Origin: JAAYYF01 sp040255585
Lineage (GTDB): Bacteria > Deinococcota > Deinococci > Deinococcales > Trueperaceae
Reading direction: 5' to 3'
Assembly (NCBI GenBank): GCA_040255585.1
Contig: JBDZVI010000002.1
Coordinates: 1 to 64,000 of the forward strand
DNA length: 64,000 nt
The translations under genes and the position numbers were made by a program. Of the stretch, positions 50,786 through 60,245 are shown in pieces (the stretch's first letter is position 1; every line of letters starts with the position of its first letter). The notes under the pieces were generated by a model. That model was given only the letters and a program-made list of their open reading frames with translations, was not told the DNA's origin and searched no databases.

Positions 50786-53700
50786 GGCCGGATCGTCACG
50801 TCCTCGGTGGCGCTCAGTGCGTAGTTGCCGGGACGGTACATGTCAACGACCTTGGCGGCCGGGTAGTGGAAGGTGCCTGGCGACACGGCGCGCATGACGT
50901 ATGCGAGCCGCAGCGGTTCGCCCGACGTCCAGGTGCCCGCCGCCAGGAAGCGTTCGGAACGCGCCTCCGTCATGTCGGCCGCGAACGGCACCGTCAGCCA
51001 GTCCAGCGCGCGGATGTCGCCTTCGCGCAGGAGGTTGGCGTTGTCGATCTCGAAGCCGGCCGCTAGGGCGTCGTCGATCATCAGCCGCCCGCCTGTCACG
51101 CCGCGGTCCGGGCGTACCTCGAGGACGACGACCAGGCGGTCGCCCACCCGCACGGAGCCGAGGTCGGCCGGCGCGCCTTCCGGGGTGTAGTGGCTGCGAG
51201 TGATGGTGTAACCGACGCCGCCGGCCTCGGGTGCCACCTCCGGCACCCCGAAGGTCGTGACCGTGACGAGCACCTCCTCGTCGCCGTCGTTGCGCAGCGT
51301 GGCGGGCGTGCCGTCGTAAAGCCGCACGACGTTGCCGACGACGGGCTGATCGTTCACGACGAGCCCCTGGCTGCGGGTGCCGAGCGCAACGGCGGCCCTC
51401 AGCGCCCACGCCGCCTCCTGCGTGGAGAGCCAGGTGACGGTGGTGTCGTGGGCGACCAGGTTGGCTAGCTGCACGCGGTCGACTACCCGGCTGCCGGCCT
51501 CGACCGCCAGCGCAAGGAGCCCGGCGCGGTCGCGCAGCGTCGTGCCGTAGTCGTCTCGCCATCCTCGGTCGTCGCCGGCGTTCAGTGCCAGGCCTTGCGC
51601 CTGGGCGAACAGCGCCTCGGAGCGCGCGGTCTCGCCGTAAGCCGCCAGCGCCGCGCCGAGATGAGCCGCCGCCAGGGGCGTGTCGAAGCGCTCGGCCAGG
51701 GTGTCCGCGTAGTACCTCAGGTCGCCGATGGCGGCCTCGCCCGCGCGGGCCAGCACGTAGAAGGCATAGGCGTAGCCGGCCGCGCCGTCCTGCACCGTTC
51801 CGGCCTGCGCCACGCGGTTGCGCAGGTTGTCGAGCGCCATGCGTGTGGCCGTCGCCGGCACGCTCAGCCCTTGCGCCTCGGCGCGCAGCAGCACGTCCGT
51901 CACGTAGGCGTCGAGCCATAGATCGTAGTCGTAACCGCCCGCGCCCCACAGGCCGAAGCTCCCGGTGCGCCCCTGGCGCGTGAGGATGCGGTCGAGCGTT
52001 TCCTGCGCCCGGTTCCGCGCTTCGGCGTCACTCAAGAGGGAGAGCTGGCGCACCTGGTCGGGCGCCCAGAGGAGCGGGACGAGCATCGAGGCGAGCTGCT
52101 CGGTGCAGCCGTACGGGTAGGCGAGCAGACGCTGGACAAGGCCCGGTTGGTCGAGCGCGGCGCCCGCGCCGGCGAAGAGGGTCGCGCGTCCCGTACCGGG
52201 CAGGAAGCCGGCCAACGCGGCCTCGTCGAAGAGGAAGGTCTCGCCGGGCGCCAGCGTGATCCGCGAGGTGCGCGCCGTCTCCGGGTCGGTGTTCCGGACG
52301 CTCAGGCGCATTTCGCGCTCCAGCACGCGACCCTCGGGGGTGGTGAGCACGATGCGGTAGGCGTACTCGCCCGCTAGCGCCGGTTGCAGCGGCACGTCGA
52401 CCACGGCGCGCCCGCCGGCGGTCAGGGTCACTGCGCCCGGCGCCTCGCCGAGGCCGTACCCCTCGACGCTGAGTCCCATCTCGCCCGCGGGTCCGCTGAC
52501 GTGCGTGAGTTCGATGCGCAGACGGCTCGCGTCGCCCGGCGCGAGGAAGCGCGGCAGGCTCGGCTGCACCACGACGGGGTCGCGCACGAGCACGTCCGCC
52601 TGCGCCTGCCCGACGGCGGCGTCGCTCCACACCACGGCCATCAGGCGCACGGTGCCGTTGAAGGCGGGCAGCTCGAACCCGAGCTCCGCGCGCCCGTCCA
52701 CCAGCGTGATCGGGCCCGAGAACAGCGCCAACAACTCCTCGGCCGGCGCCGGGCCGGCGTTCACCGCCTCCGTCTCCGCGCCGCCGCCCGAACGGACCTG
52801 GCCGAGCACGCCTTGGGTCGCGTCGATCAGGCGCCCGTAGAGGTCGCGCACGGCCACGCCGAGGCGATGCTGTCCGAAGAAGTAGCCCTGCGGGTCCGGG
52901 GCCGTGAAACCCGTGAGGTTGAGCACCCCGACGTCCACCGCGGCGACGGTGGCGAACGCCTCGCCGTCGGGCAGGTCGGGTACGGTCAGAACCACGTCGA
53001 GCCGGCCCCGCGGGTCGGCGGCGGCGGGCGCCGTCAGGCTCACCTCGAGCTCGCGTTCCCCGGGCGCCACCGCCGCGTACGCGACGCCGAGGCTCCTGGC
53101 GGGAGCATGGCCGGTGGCGTCGCTCGGGCGCACGAGGCTCGCCGTGACGTAGGCGCCCGTGCCCCACTCGTCCGTCACGTTCAGGTCGACCGTCGTCTCA
53201 CCAGTCACCTCGACGAGGCGCAGGTCGATCACGCGGTCCGAGAGCACCGCCACCACGGCGGTGCCGACACTCTCAGGCACCGCTTCGGGGCCCCCTTCGG
53301 GAGCCGCGGAAGCGGCGGCGTCTGGCACGATGCGTAGGTGCGCCACGTCGCCGGGGGAGTAGCTGGCCTTGTCTAGCGACACCTGGAGCAGGTCGGGTGT
53401 GTCGCGCGTGGCGTCCACGCCGTACCAACCGGCCGAGAAGGCGACGGAGGAGCTCGCGAAGCTCGCGGCCTGACGGTCGGACGTCGCCGGTTGACCGGCG
53501 GAGGCGCCGCTGTCGTACGTGACGCGCAGCTCGTACTGACCCCACGTGACGGGCACCGAGACGTGGGTCGGCCCGCCCGCCACGCTCGCCACCCCCTCGC
53601 CGACGCGTTGGCGCTCGGTGACGGGCTCCCAGAACCACCGGCCGTCGACGGCGTACCACTGGTAGCGGGTCAGCACCCTATCGGCCTGCCAGCGCAGCTC

Positions 53701-56376
53701 GCCGGTCAGCGCGGCACCGTCGGGCGCCACGAGCACCAGGTCGAAGCCGGCCTCACCGTTCTCCGCCAACGCCCCGTCGAAGCTCGGGCGGATGCCGACG
53801 ACCGGGCCGGCGGGGCGCAGGGGGACCGTGAGGTCGCGTTCGACGGGCCGGGAAGCACCGTCGATGAGCAGGGCCTGGACGTTGAGGGTGTAGGGGCGGG
53901 CGTCAAGCTGCAAACCATCGAGGGGCAGCGGCGCCTCCAGGCGCCCAGCGGCGTCGGTCGTGAGGCCCGCGGGGAACATGCGCCGTTGGGTGTCGAGGCG
54001 CTGGTCGTGGCGCCCGAAGGAGAAGCCCGGCCAGCCGGCGAGCTCAGAAGTCGTGGTCACGCTGACGCTGCCAGACAACGTCAGGCCGGCCGCCGGCGCC
54101 CCGAACATGTAGCGCGCCTCGAGGCTCAGGTCGGGGGGAGCCGCGGGGTCCACTGGCCCGCCGTCGCCGAGCGCCAGCGTGAAGTCACTGCGCTCCGGCA
54201 GGAAGTCCTCGACCAGCACGCTCCTGGCCGCCAGGGCCTGGGCGTCGGGATCGGCGTAGGTCTCGATGCGCCACACGCCGCGCGGCACGTCGGCACCGAG
54301 CGCGAACGCGACAACGTGACCACCCGCGACGCCGCCGTCCGTGACGACGCGCGCGTACTCCACGCCGTCCGGCCTGAGGAGCAGCACCGTCAGCGGCAGG
54401 CCTGTGACGGCGCGCGCTCCGGCGTCGCGCACGAGGGCTGTCAGGTTGACCGTCTCGCCGGGGCGGTAGGCGCCGCGGTCCGTGGTCATGAACACGTCGA
54501 GCGGGCCGGGTGAGAGGCGGCCGGCGACACCGCGGTCCGAGAGGTCGAACTCCGGCTCCTCGAGCGACAGCACCGCCAGGTCGTCATCCCCTTCGACGAG
54601 CACGAGGGCCGGGGCGGCGTTGCCCGTGCCCCGCGCCAGGCCGGCCGGGAACACCACGTGCCCGTCGGCGTCGGTCGACGCTTCGCCCAACACGCGGTTC
54701 GAGCGCGCCACCAACTCGACGCGCAGGCCGGCGACCGGCCGGCCGTCCGACAGGCGCTGCACGACCACGTGCAGCCCGTCGGTGCCGCCCAGGGTGGTGA
54801 CGCCAAGGTCGGAGACGAGGAACCACTGCGTGGCGGGCGGGGTGTCGTAAGGGTCGGCGTCTGGCACGCTCGCGCGCAGCACGTAGACGCCGGGTGCGAG
54901 CGTCCCGACCTCGTCGAGCGGCAGCAGCGACGTGGTCGTGTCGTTGAGGTCACCGATCAGCTGCGCCTGGCCTTCCCAGACGGTCTCGGCCAGGAGGTCC
55001 TCGAAGCGAGCGCCGTCCCACGCGCCCAGGGCTTGGAGGAAGCTGCCCTGGCGGATGGCGGTGACGACGTTCCGGTCCGACACGTGGAGGAGGCGCAGGT
55101 CGAGATGATCAGCGTTGACGGTCTCCACCGGCAGCGCGCGCGGGCCAGTGGCGGGCAGGACATAGGTCCGGCCAGGGAAGCGCACCGTCGGCGCGCGGTC
55201 GCGCACGTAGACGGTCAGCGGCACGTCGCGCGCCAGTGAGTCGCTGCCAGCGCTCGGCAGGCCGGCGCGCAGCGTGAGGTCGTAAGTCTTGCCATAGACG
55301 GCGCCCGTGACGCAGAGCTGTTGGCCCTCCACCTCCAGCGCCAGGGAGGCGGTGCGTCGCACGAAGGGCGCGTAGTCGCGGGCCGGCGAGAGGTCGTCTG
55401 AGAAGGTGACGCAGATGCGCGGCGTGGCCGTGCTGGCGTCCACGTCGTGCGAGAGCACGCGGAAGCCGAACGCCTCGCGCAGGCGCGCGAGTTCATCGGA
55501 GGCGATGCCTGGGGTTAGGCGGTCGGCGAGCCGCATGGCCTCCAGCGCCGCCGGGCCACGGTAGGTGGTTTCCAAGGCTTGTGAGAGGACGACGAGCGCG
55601 GCGGCGCGGTCGGCTTCCGGCAGGCGCAGCGTGGCGTTGACCGCAGCCAGGAGGGCGCGGCCGTTGAGCGTGTAGCGCCGGTCGGGGTCCTTCGCTGCCT
55701 GAGCCGCGAGGGCGCGGGCGTGTGCGAGCCACGCCGGGCCGCTGTCGGCCACGGTCACGGCGGCGCCGGTGAAAGCGACGGCACCCGCGGGCTCCTGCCC
55801 CTGAGCCGCGGCCAGCCAATCCGCTTCCGTCCGGCCGCCGGCCTGGTACGACTGGGCCAGCGTTTCGGCCTGCCTTCGGGCGGCTTCGAGTTCGCTTGCG
55901 TCTAAGAACGTGAGCTCGGCTGCGGCGGAGGCGGCGTTCTCGAGCACCTCCGCCGGCTGAGCGGTGATCACCCCGGAGAGCGCGCCTGCGAAGGGCATCG
56001 GCTCGCCGAGGCTCTCCTTGAGGAAACAGGCGCCTTGGCGCACGTTGAACGTGAAGGCCACGCACCCGCCCTCGCGCAGGCAGTTGGCCTGGCACTGCTC
56101 CAACGTGACGTCGAAGAGCGAGGCCATGTCGTTGCCGGGGTAGTCGGTGTCCGACACGGTGGTGGCGTAGCGCTCGGGGATGGGGGCGGCTTGCGCCGAG
56201 GCGCGCGGCGCCAGCCACGGCAGCGCTTGGAACAGCGCGAGGGCGAGGGCCAGGGCGCACGCGGAGGATACGAGTCGGGCGCGCTGGTTGCCTGGTCGCG
56301 CATGGTGGTGGCCGGCAGTGCGGTGACCGTCTCGGGAGTATGCGTTTCGTAGTGAAAAGCGGGTCGGCCGATGCAT
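50782..56376 (-). CDS. Bacterial alpha-2-macroglobulin (YfhM type)
   Basis: 1864 aa. A signal peptide ends about ASAQA; residues about 75-130 are a PAN/Apple domain with paired cysteines (LEQCQANCLREGGCVAF, GACFLKES). Long arrays of MG-type beta domains follow. The thioester motif YGCTEQL is at about residues 1422-1428 (Cys1424, Gln1427), followed by an alpha/alpha toroid. Such proteins trap attacking proteases in the periplasm and are usually co-expressed with PbpC, which may repair the wall. It starts at ATG 56376 with GTAGGAGG before it. No lipobox is seen, so it may be soluble rather than lipid-anchored. Confidence 0.93.
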   Translation of the reverse strand: MHRPTRFSLRNAYSRDGHRTAGHHHARPGNQRARLVSSACALALALALFQALPWLAPRASAQAAPIPERYATTVSDTDYPGNDMASLFDVTLEQCQANCLREGGCVAFTFNVRQGACFLKESLGEPMPFAGALSGVITAQPAEVLENAASAAAELTFLDASELEAARRQAETLAQSYQAGGRTEADWLAAAQGQEPAGAVAFTGAAVTVADSGPAWLAHARALAAQAAKDPDRRYTLNGRALLAAVNATLRLPEADRAAALVVLSQALETTYRGPAALEAMRLADRLTPGIASDELARLREAFGFRVLSHDVDASTATPRICVTFSDDLSPARDYAPFVRRTASLALEVEGQQLCVTGAVYGKTYDLTLRAGLPSAGSDSLARDVPLTVYVRDRAPTVRFPGRTYVLPATGPRALPVETVNADHLDLRLLHVSDRNVVTAIRQGSFLQALGAWDGARFEDLLAETVWEGQAQLIGDLNDTTTSLLPLDEVGTLAPGVYVLRASVPDADPYDTPPATQWFLVSDLGVTTLGGTDGLHVVVQRLSDGRPVAGLRVELVARSNRVLGEASTDADGHVVFPAGLARGTGNAAPALVLVEGDDDLAVLSLEEPEFDLSDRGVAGRLSPGPLDVFMTTDRGAYRPGETVNLTALVRDAGARAVTGLPLTVLLLRPDGVEYARVVTDGGVAGGHVVAFALGADVPRGVWRIETYADPDAQALAARSVLVEDFLPERSDFTLALGDGGPVDPAAPPDLSLEARYMFGAPAAGLTLSGSVSVTTTSELAGWPGFSFGRHDQRLDTQRRMFPAGLTTDAAGRLEAPLPLDGLQLDARPYTLNVQALLIDGASRPVERDLTVPLRPAGPVVGIRPSFDGALAENGEAGFDLVLVAPDGAALTGELRWQADRVLTRYQWYAVDGRWFWEPVTERQRVGEGVASVAGGPTHVSVPVTWGQYELRVTYDSGASAGQPATSDRQAASFASSSVAFSAGWYGVDATRDTPDLLQVSLDKASYSPGDVAHLRIVPDAAASAAPEGGPEAVPESVGTAVVAVLSDRVIDLRLVEVTGETTVDLNVTDEWGTGAYVTASLVRPSDATGHAPARSLGVAYAAVAPGERELEVSLTAPAAADPRGRLDVVLTVPDLPDGEAFATVAAVDVGVLNLTGFTAPDPQGYFFGQHRLGVAVRDLYGRLIDATQGVLGQVRSGGGAETEAVNAGPAPAEELLALFSGPITLVDGRAELGFELPAFNGTVRLMAVVWSDAAVGQAQADVLVRDPVVVQPSLPRFLAPGDASRLRIELTHVSGPAGEMGLSVEGYGLGEAPGAVTLTAGGRAVVDVPLQPALAGEYAYRIVLTTPEGRVLEREMRLSVRNTDPETARTSRITLAPGETFLFDEAALAGFLPGTGRATLFAGAGAALDQPGLVQRLLAYPYGCTEQLASMLVPLLWAPDQVRQLSLLSDAEARNRAQETLDRILTRQGRTGSFGLWGAGGYDYDLWLDAYVTDVLLRAEAQGLSVPATATRMALDNLRNRVAQAGTVQDGAAGYAYAFYVLARAGEAAIGDLRYYADTLAERFDTPLAAAHLGAALAAYGETARSEALFAQAQGLALNAGDDRGWRDDYGTTLRDRAGLLALAVEAGSRVVDRVQLANLVAHDTTVTWLSTQEAAWALRAAVALGTRSQGLVVNDQPVVGNVVRLYDGTPATLRNDGDEEVLVTVTTFGVPEVAPEAGGVGYTITRSHYTPEGAPADLGSVRVGDRLVVVLEVRPDRGVTGGRLMIDDALAAGFEIDNANLLREGDIRALDWLTVPFAADMTEARSERFLAAGTWTSGEPLRLAYVMRAVSPGTFHYPAAKVVDMYRPGNYALSATEDVTIRP

Positions 56377-56461
56377 GGCTCGCCTCCTACGCCTTAGGTG
56401 GGATCACGCTAGCACGGGGCATCGGGACGTTCGGCGGCGTTGTCCACAGCTTTAGTGCTGT

Positions 56462-56480
56462 CATGCTATCGTGCAGCATG
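56462..56480 (+). promoter_or_regulatory. Toxin-antitoxin operator over -10 and start codon
   Basis: A perfect dyad CATGCT (56462-56467) and AGCATG (56475-56480), seven-base spacer. The -10 candidate TATCGT (56467-56472) lies in it and the antitoxin ATG (56478-56480) forms its right end, leaving five bases of leader. Such dyads are the usual sites of antitoxin autorepression. Confidence 0.6.
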
Positions 56481-56765
56481 AACACAAAGACTGTAGGCGC
56501 CAGCGGTCAGATCTCGCTCGGCAAGCAGTACGCCGGGCGGACGGTGGTCGTCGAGAGCCCAGAGGAGGGTGTCTGGGTAATCCGGACGGCCCAGGTCATA
56601 CCTGACAACGAGATGTGGCTGCACAGGGAACCCGCGCTGAGCAAGATGGCGAAAGGCCTTGCATGGGCGGACGCCGCACCCGCCTCTGTCACGGACCTTG
56701 ACCAGTTCGAGGCCGACATCCTTCGCCGTTGGGAGGCTAGCCGCGAGGACGACTCGAGCCAGTGA
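56478..56765 (+). CDS. Antitoxin, AbrB/SpoVT-like type
   Basis: 95 aa. The N-terminal 40 residues have the swapped-hairpin pattern TKTVGASGQISLGKQYAGRTVVVE, and the C-terminal half is an acidic helix (DLDQFEADILRRWEASRED) suited to wrap a toxin. The GTGA overlap with the next gene and the operator at its start codon are typical of type II toxin-antitoxin modules. Likely the DNA-binding autoregulator. Confidence 0.75.
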   Translation: MNTKTVGASGQISLGKQYAGRTVVVESPEEGVWVIRTAQVIPDNEMWLHREPALSKMAKGLAWADAAPASVTDLDQFEADILRRWEASREDDSSQ

Positions 56766-57046
56766 TCGAGTTCGACCTCAACCAGCTTGCATTCCAGGAA
56801 GACCTGCTTGCGCTCGAGAAGGCCGAACTCGTGGCTTTCGTCAAGACCCTTCGCAAGCTGAGGGCGTTGAGCTGGTCGGAGGTCCATCGCGACAAGGGGT
56901 TGCGCATGGAGAGCATCAAGTCCCTTGGGGTCGACGCCTACACGCTTCGGGTCACCCAGCGGTGTCGCGCCGTCGTGAAGCGCGAGGGCGAGATCCTGCG
57001 GTTCTTGTCTCTGCATCCTGATCACGACTCTGCTTACCGTCGATAG
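56762..57046 (+). CDS. RelE/ParE-superfamily toxin (probable mRNA interferase)
   Basis: 94 aa from GTG 56762 (overlap GTGA with the antitoxin). The second half matches the RelE fold: LGVDAYTLRVTQRCRAVVKREGEILRFLSLHPDHDSAYRR, with the basic and aromatic residues and the final H-x-D-x3-Y found in RelE, HigB and YoeB toxins that cut ribosome-bound mRNA. ParE-type gyrase poison cannot be excluded. Confidence 0.78.
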   Translation: MIEFDLNQLAFQEDLLALEKAELVAFVKTLRKLRALSWSEVHRDKGLRMESIKSLGVDAYTLRVTQRCRAVVKREGEILRFLSLHPDHDSAYRR

Positions 57047-57051
57047 CGTTC

Positions 57052-57972
57052 ATGACCCTCCATGCCGACGAACTCCCGATCGACGACGCGCTGGTGCGGT
57101 CCCTGGTCGACCGCGACCTGCCCGAGTACGCGGGCAGGACGTTGACGCCGTTGGGCACGTCCGGCTCGACCAACGCGTTGTTCCGGCTGGGCGACGACCT
57201 GCTGGTCCGGCTGCCCAGGCAGCCCGGCGCCGGCGCGAGTGTCCTCAAGGAGGCCCACCTAGCGCCGCTGCTGGCGCGGGCCCTCCCCGTGGCGGTGCCC
57301 GAAGTGGTGGCTGTCGGCAACCCTGGCTTCGGTTATACGGAGCACTGGTCGGTGACCCGGTGGCTGGGTGGCGAGCATCCGCGCCGAGCCGAGCCGGGCA
57401 AGCCGGCCAGGAGCGAGCGCTTGGGCCTCGCGGAAGACCTCGCGACCGTGGTCCTCGCCTTACGCGCCATCGACGCCCCCGACGTGGTGGGAGACGATCT
57501 GCGCTGGTATCGGGGCGGTGCGCTGGGCGACTTCGACGCTGCCGTGCGCCAGTACCTGGAACTGTGCCGGGGCATCCCAGGCCTAGACCTGGACCTGGCT
57601 AGGGCCGAGACCATATGGGACGAGGCTCTGATGCTACCCGGCGCCGCCGAGCCCGGCCCGGATCGCTGGTACCACGGCGACCTCGTCGCGGAGAACCTGC
57701 TGGTGGCCGACGGCCGCATAGCGGCTGTGTTGGACCTCGGCTCGGTCTCTATCGGCGACCCGACCGTCGACCTTCATGGCGCTTGGGAGGTCCTTGACGG
57801 GCCGGCGCGCGCGGCGTTCGCCGCGCGGCTGGGCGTCAGCGAGGCCGAGTGGTTGCGCGGGCGGGCGTGGGCGCTGGGGATCGCGCTCGGTGCGCTGTCT
57901 TACTACTGGGACAGCATGCCCGGTCGTCGAGACGATCGGTTGGCGATGGCGCGGAACGTGCTTGGCGACTGA
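57052..57972 (+). CDS. Aminoglycoside phosphotransferase (APH) family kinase
   Basis: 306 aa. Catalytic loop WYHGDLVAENLLV (HGD-x4-N) and metal motif LDLGSVSIGDPTVDL (DxG). The N-lobe has LVRLPRQPGA with the ATP-binding Arg-Leu segment. Members phosphorylate antibiotics, choline, homoserine or other small molecules; resistance cannot be assumed. It starts five bases after the toxin stop without its own clear promoter, so it may be expressed from the toxin-antitoxin operon. Confidence 0.87.
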   Translation: MTLHADELPIDDALVRSLVDRDLPEYAGRTLTPLGTSGSTNALFRLGDDLLVRLPRQPGAGASVLKEAHLAPLLARALPVAVPEVVAVGNPGFGYTEHWSVTRWLGGEHPRRAEPGKPARSERLGLAEDLATVVLALRAIDAPDVVGDDLRWYRGGALGDFDAAVRQYLELCRGIPGLDLDLARAETIWDEALMLPGAAEPGPDRWYHGDLVAENLLVADGRIAAVLDLGSVSIGDPTVDLHGAWEVLDGPARAAFAARLGVSEAEWLRGRAWALGIALGALSYYWDSMPGRRDDRLAMARNVLGD

Positions 57973-58099
57973 CGCCTGGCAGCGTGATCTCGTCACCGAG
58001 CTATGACCGAGCTTCCTTGCTGACGGTTGGCGCCTGGTTGGCTTAAGCGCTGCTCGGACGCTCCACGGAGCCCGGTAGTGCGACGCTGCCAAATTGCCA

Positions 58100-58324
58100 C
58101 TACCAAGCCTCTTCAGTGAGTCCGTCTGAAAGCGTGACCTCCCAGCTCGGGTCGATCTCGCCGGCCGTTTCCGTGTAGATTCTCTCGAGTTCTTGCTCCC
58201 TGAGCAAAGTCAAGGCGCGCTGCACGACCTCGGACTTGGTCTTCAAGGCGTGCTCGCGTTTGTATGACTCGACGAAGCTGGCGACGGATTCAGGAACCGA
58301 TACCGAGAGCTTCCGTGGATTCAT
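58100..58324 (-). CDS. Ribbon-helix-helix antitoxin-like protein (orphan)
   Basis: 74 aa. N-terminal RHH domain: KLSVSVPESVASFVESYKREHALKTKSEVVQRALTLLRE, as in CopG/ParD-type antitoxins, followed by an acidic tail (YTETAGEIDPSWE). No toxin gene is visible downstream (57973-58099 is noncoding as far as I can see) or upstream. It may be an orphan antitoxin or a small regulator. Confidence 0.75.
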   Translation of the reverse strand: MNPRKLSVSVPESVASFVESYKREHALKTKSEVVQRALTLLREQELERIYTETAGEIDPSWEVTLSDGLTEEAW

Positions 58325-58473
58325 TCCCTAGATCATGCGACGGCACGGAGCTACCTGGCGGCGGAAGACGCCGCCAAGGCTTCCCGACGCTGCCGGTGAT
58401 CAGCCCTCCCGGCGGGAGAGTCGCCCCTGCGTACAAAAGGGCGCACGTGCGTTGGTGGGCGATCCGCGTGCGG

Positions 58474-58701
58474 CTAGCCGGCCCTATTCGCTGCCCTGAA
58501 CGCCTTGCCGTTCATCGGCCGACCGACGAGCGGGCCAAGCAGACAGACGTCCAGCGCTCCGGCCAGCACGAACACGACACCGACGCCGGCGAGGACCAAC
58601 GCCCACCCGCCGGTGAGGGCGCCTAACAAGATCAGTGCCGCGCCGAGGATCATGCGTGCCCAGCGGCCTGCCGGTGAACCGAGGAAGTCTAGGATGCCCA
58701 T
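58474..58701 (-). CDS. DUF2892 (YgaP-like) membrane protein
   Basis: 75 aa: short N-terminal GILDFLGSPAGRWARMILGAALILLGALTGG, then a second helix and a LLGPLVGRPMNGKAF end. DUF2892 is the two-helix membrane segment of YgaP and is often found beside rhodaneses and persulfide-control genes. AGGAG precedes the ATG. A perfect CsoR/CstR-like palindrome lies 80 bases upstream, which fits copper or sulfur-linked control. Confidence 0.85.
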   Translation of the reverse strand: MGILDFLGSPAGRWARMILGAALILLGALTGGWALVLAGVGVVFVLAGALDVCLLGPLVGRPMNGKAFRAANRAG

Positions 58702-58780
58702 GTCGCTCTCCTAATCCCAAGCTGATCTCGCGTGCTGGCGGCGCCGAGGGCTTGGCCCCTCGGTGCCGCGCACGCTACGG

Positions 58781-58804
58781 CAATATACCCCACCGGGTAT
58801 ATTG
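58781..58804 (-). promoter_or_regulatory. CsoR/CstR-type operator upstream of DUF2892 gene
   Basis: Perfect 10-bp arms CAATATACCC and GGGTATATTG with a CACC spacer. Read on the minus strand, TTGGTT lies upstream and GTATAT/TATATT in the right arm, giving -35 and -10 with 18-19 bases between. The TATACCC..GGGTATA layout resembles operators of the CsoR/CstR repressor family. Confidence 0.6.
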
Positions 58805-58851
58805 AGAACCAACGAGCGTACTAGGTGATGGAGCCCACGGTTCGAAGGTTT

Positions 58852-60108
58852 CTAGAAGAACCGGAACGCCGCGGCGGCAACCAGCGTAGGTAGCAACGCC
58901 GCCGATACCAGGCCGAGCGGGTTGACGGTGCCGCCATCGAGGTACTTACGTAGGATGGCGCCGCCGGCCGGGTTGGGAGCGTTGGCGATGAGGGTGAGCC
59001 CGCCGCCGGTCACCGCCCCAGCCACGAGCGCGTACTTGAACTCCTCCGACAGACCCTGCACGAGCGAGCCAAGGTAGGTGAGGGCAGCGTTATCTGTGAA
59101 GGCGGTGAGCGCGGTGGCGCCGAAGAACACTTGGTCTGCCGTCATGCGGGTGAGCAGTGGCTGGAGCCACCAGGACTGCATGCCGCCGAGCACGACGAGG
59201 CCGGCCAGGAAGAACGCGACCAGCAGGCCCTCGCGCAGGATGAGGCGGTCGTGATGCCGTTCGTAGGCGCTGGCCACGCCTAGGAACAGGAGAAAGATGC
59301 CCATGAACATGGCTGGATGATGGGCGAAGACGACGACCCCGGCCAGGAAGGCGATGTGGGTGATCACGAGAGGGAGCGGCACGGGGTTCGCGTGGGAGCC
59401 GGAGGTTGGTGCCAGCCGCCTGAGTTCCTTGCGGAACAACAGCGTGGCACCGGCCGCGTTCACAAGGACGGCTATGGCGGCCTTCCAGCCGAAGTGGCCG
59501 AGCATGAAGTTCAGATCCCAGCCCCACGTGCCGGACACCATGAGCACTGGCGGAGCGGCGAAGTTGGTCAGCGTGCCACCGATCGAGACGTTGACGAACA
59601 GCACGCCGAGGGTGGCGTACTTGAGGCGGTTCGAGATCTGCCGGGCGAACAGGCTGTTGGCCAGGACCAGCGCCGCCAAGGTCATGGCGGCTGGCTCCGT
59701 GATGAAGGAGCCCAGCAGCGGTACCACGGAGAGAACGACGAAGTAGAGGCCGGCGCTGCCGGGTAGCGGGAGCGCTCGTGACAGAAGCCGTACGAGACGC
59801 ATGGCCGTTTGGATGATAGGTCGCGTTCCGGCGATGACCATGATCGCGAAGACGAACATCGGCTCTGTGAAGTTGCGTGAGTCTATGTACTCCGTCGCGG
59901 CCTTGGTTCCTTCGGTCGCGACGAACGCCACGACGAGCACCATCGCCCAGAAGCCGAAGACCACCTCGACCTCGCCGAGCAGGTGCCACACCCCGGCGTG
60001 ACGAGGGTTGGAGCGCTCCAGGCGCGAGAACACCTGAGCGGAGAACGTGTGCAGTATCGCGACACCGAACAGAGCGGCGGCGATCAGCTCGATCGTGGCG
60101 GGAGTCAT
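58852..60108 (-). CDS. Putative Na+/H+ antiporter (DUF1504 type)
   Basis: 418 aa, about ten to twelve membrane helices. Marks are FITEPAAMTLAALVLANSLFA, NVSIGGTLTNFAAPPVLMVSGTWGW, and GATALTAFTDNAALTYLGSL, where Asp-Asn in a helix break resembles the ion site of NhaD-like antiporters. The family is annotated as putative Na+/H+ antiporter; direct evidence is scant. It begins at ATG 60108 with a possible extended -10 (TGG-TAAGGT) 26 bases upstream. Confidence 0.82.
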   Translation of the reverse strand: MTPATIELIAAALFGVAILHTFSAQVFSRLERSNPRHAGVWHLLGEVEVVFGFWAMVLVVAFVATEGTKAATEYIDSRNFTEPMFVFAIMVIAGTRPIIQTAMRLVRLLSRALPLPGSAGLYFVVLSVVPLLGSFITEPAAMTLAALVLANSLFARQISNRLKYATLGVLFVNVSIGGTLTNFAAPPVLMVSGTWGWDLNFMLGHFGWKAAIAVLVNAAGATLLFRKELRRLAPTSGSHANPVPLPLVITHIAFLAGVVVFAHHPAMFMGIFLLFLGVASAYERHHDRLILREGLLVAFFLAGLVVLGGMQSWWLQPLLTRMTADQVFFGATALTAFTDNAALTYLGSLVQGLSEEFKYALVAGAVTGGGLTLIANAPNPAGGAILRKYLDGGTVNPLGLVSAALLPTLVAAAAFRFF

Positions 60109-60245
60109 GGCTGAGGGTCCGTCACGGCGGTCGACCTTACCATCCGAGGCATGGGTCCAAGGTCCTCGCGCAACGCGGCTGCCGAAGCCGGGGAGACTCT
60201 AGAGATCGCCTCTCAGGCTCCGGGACCCTCCTGCTCCGGGGGCGC

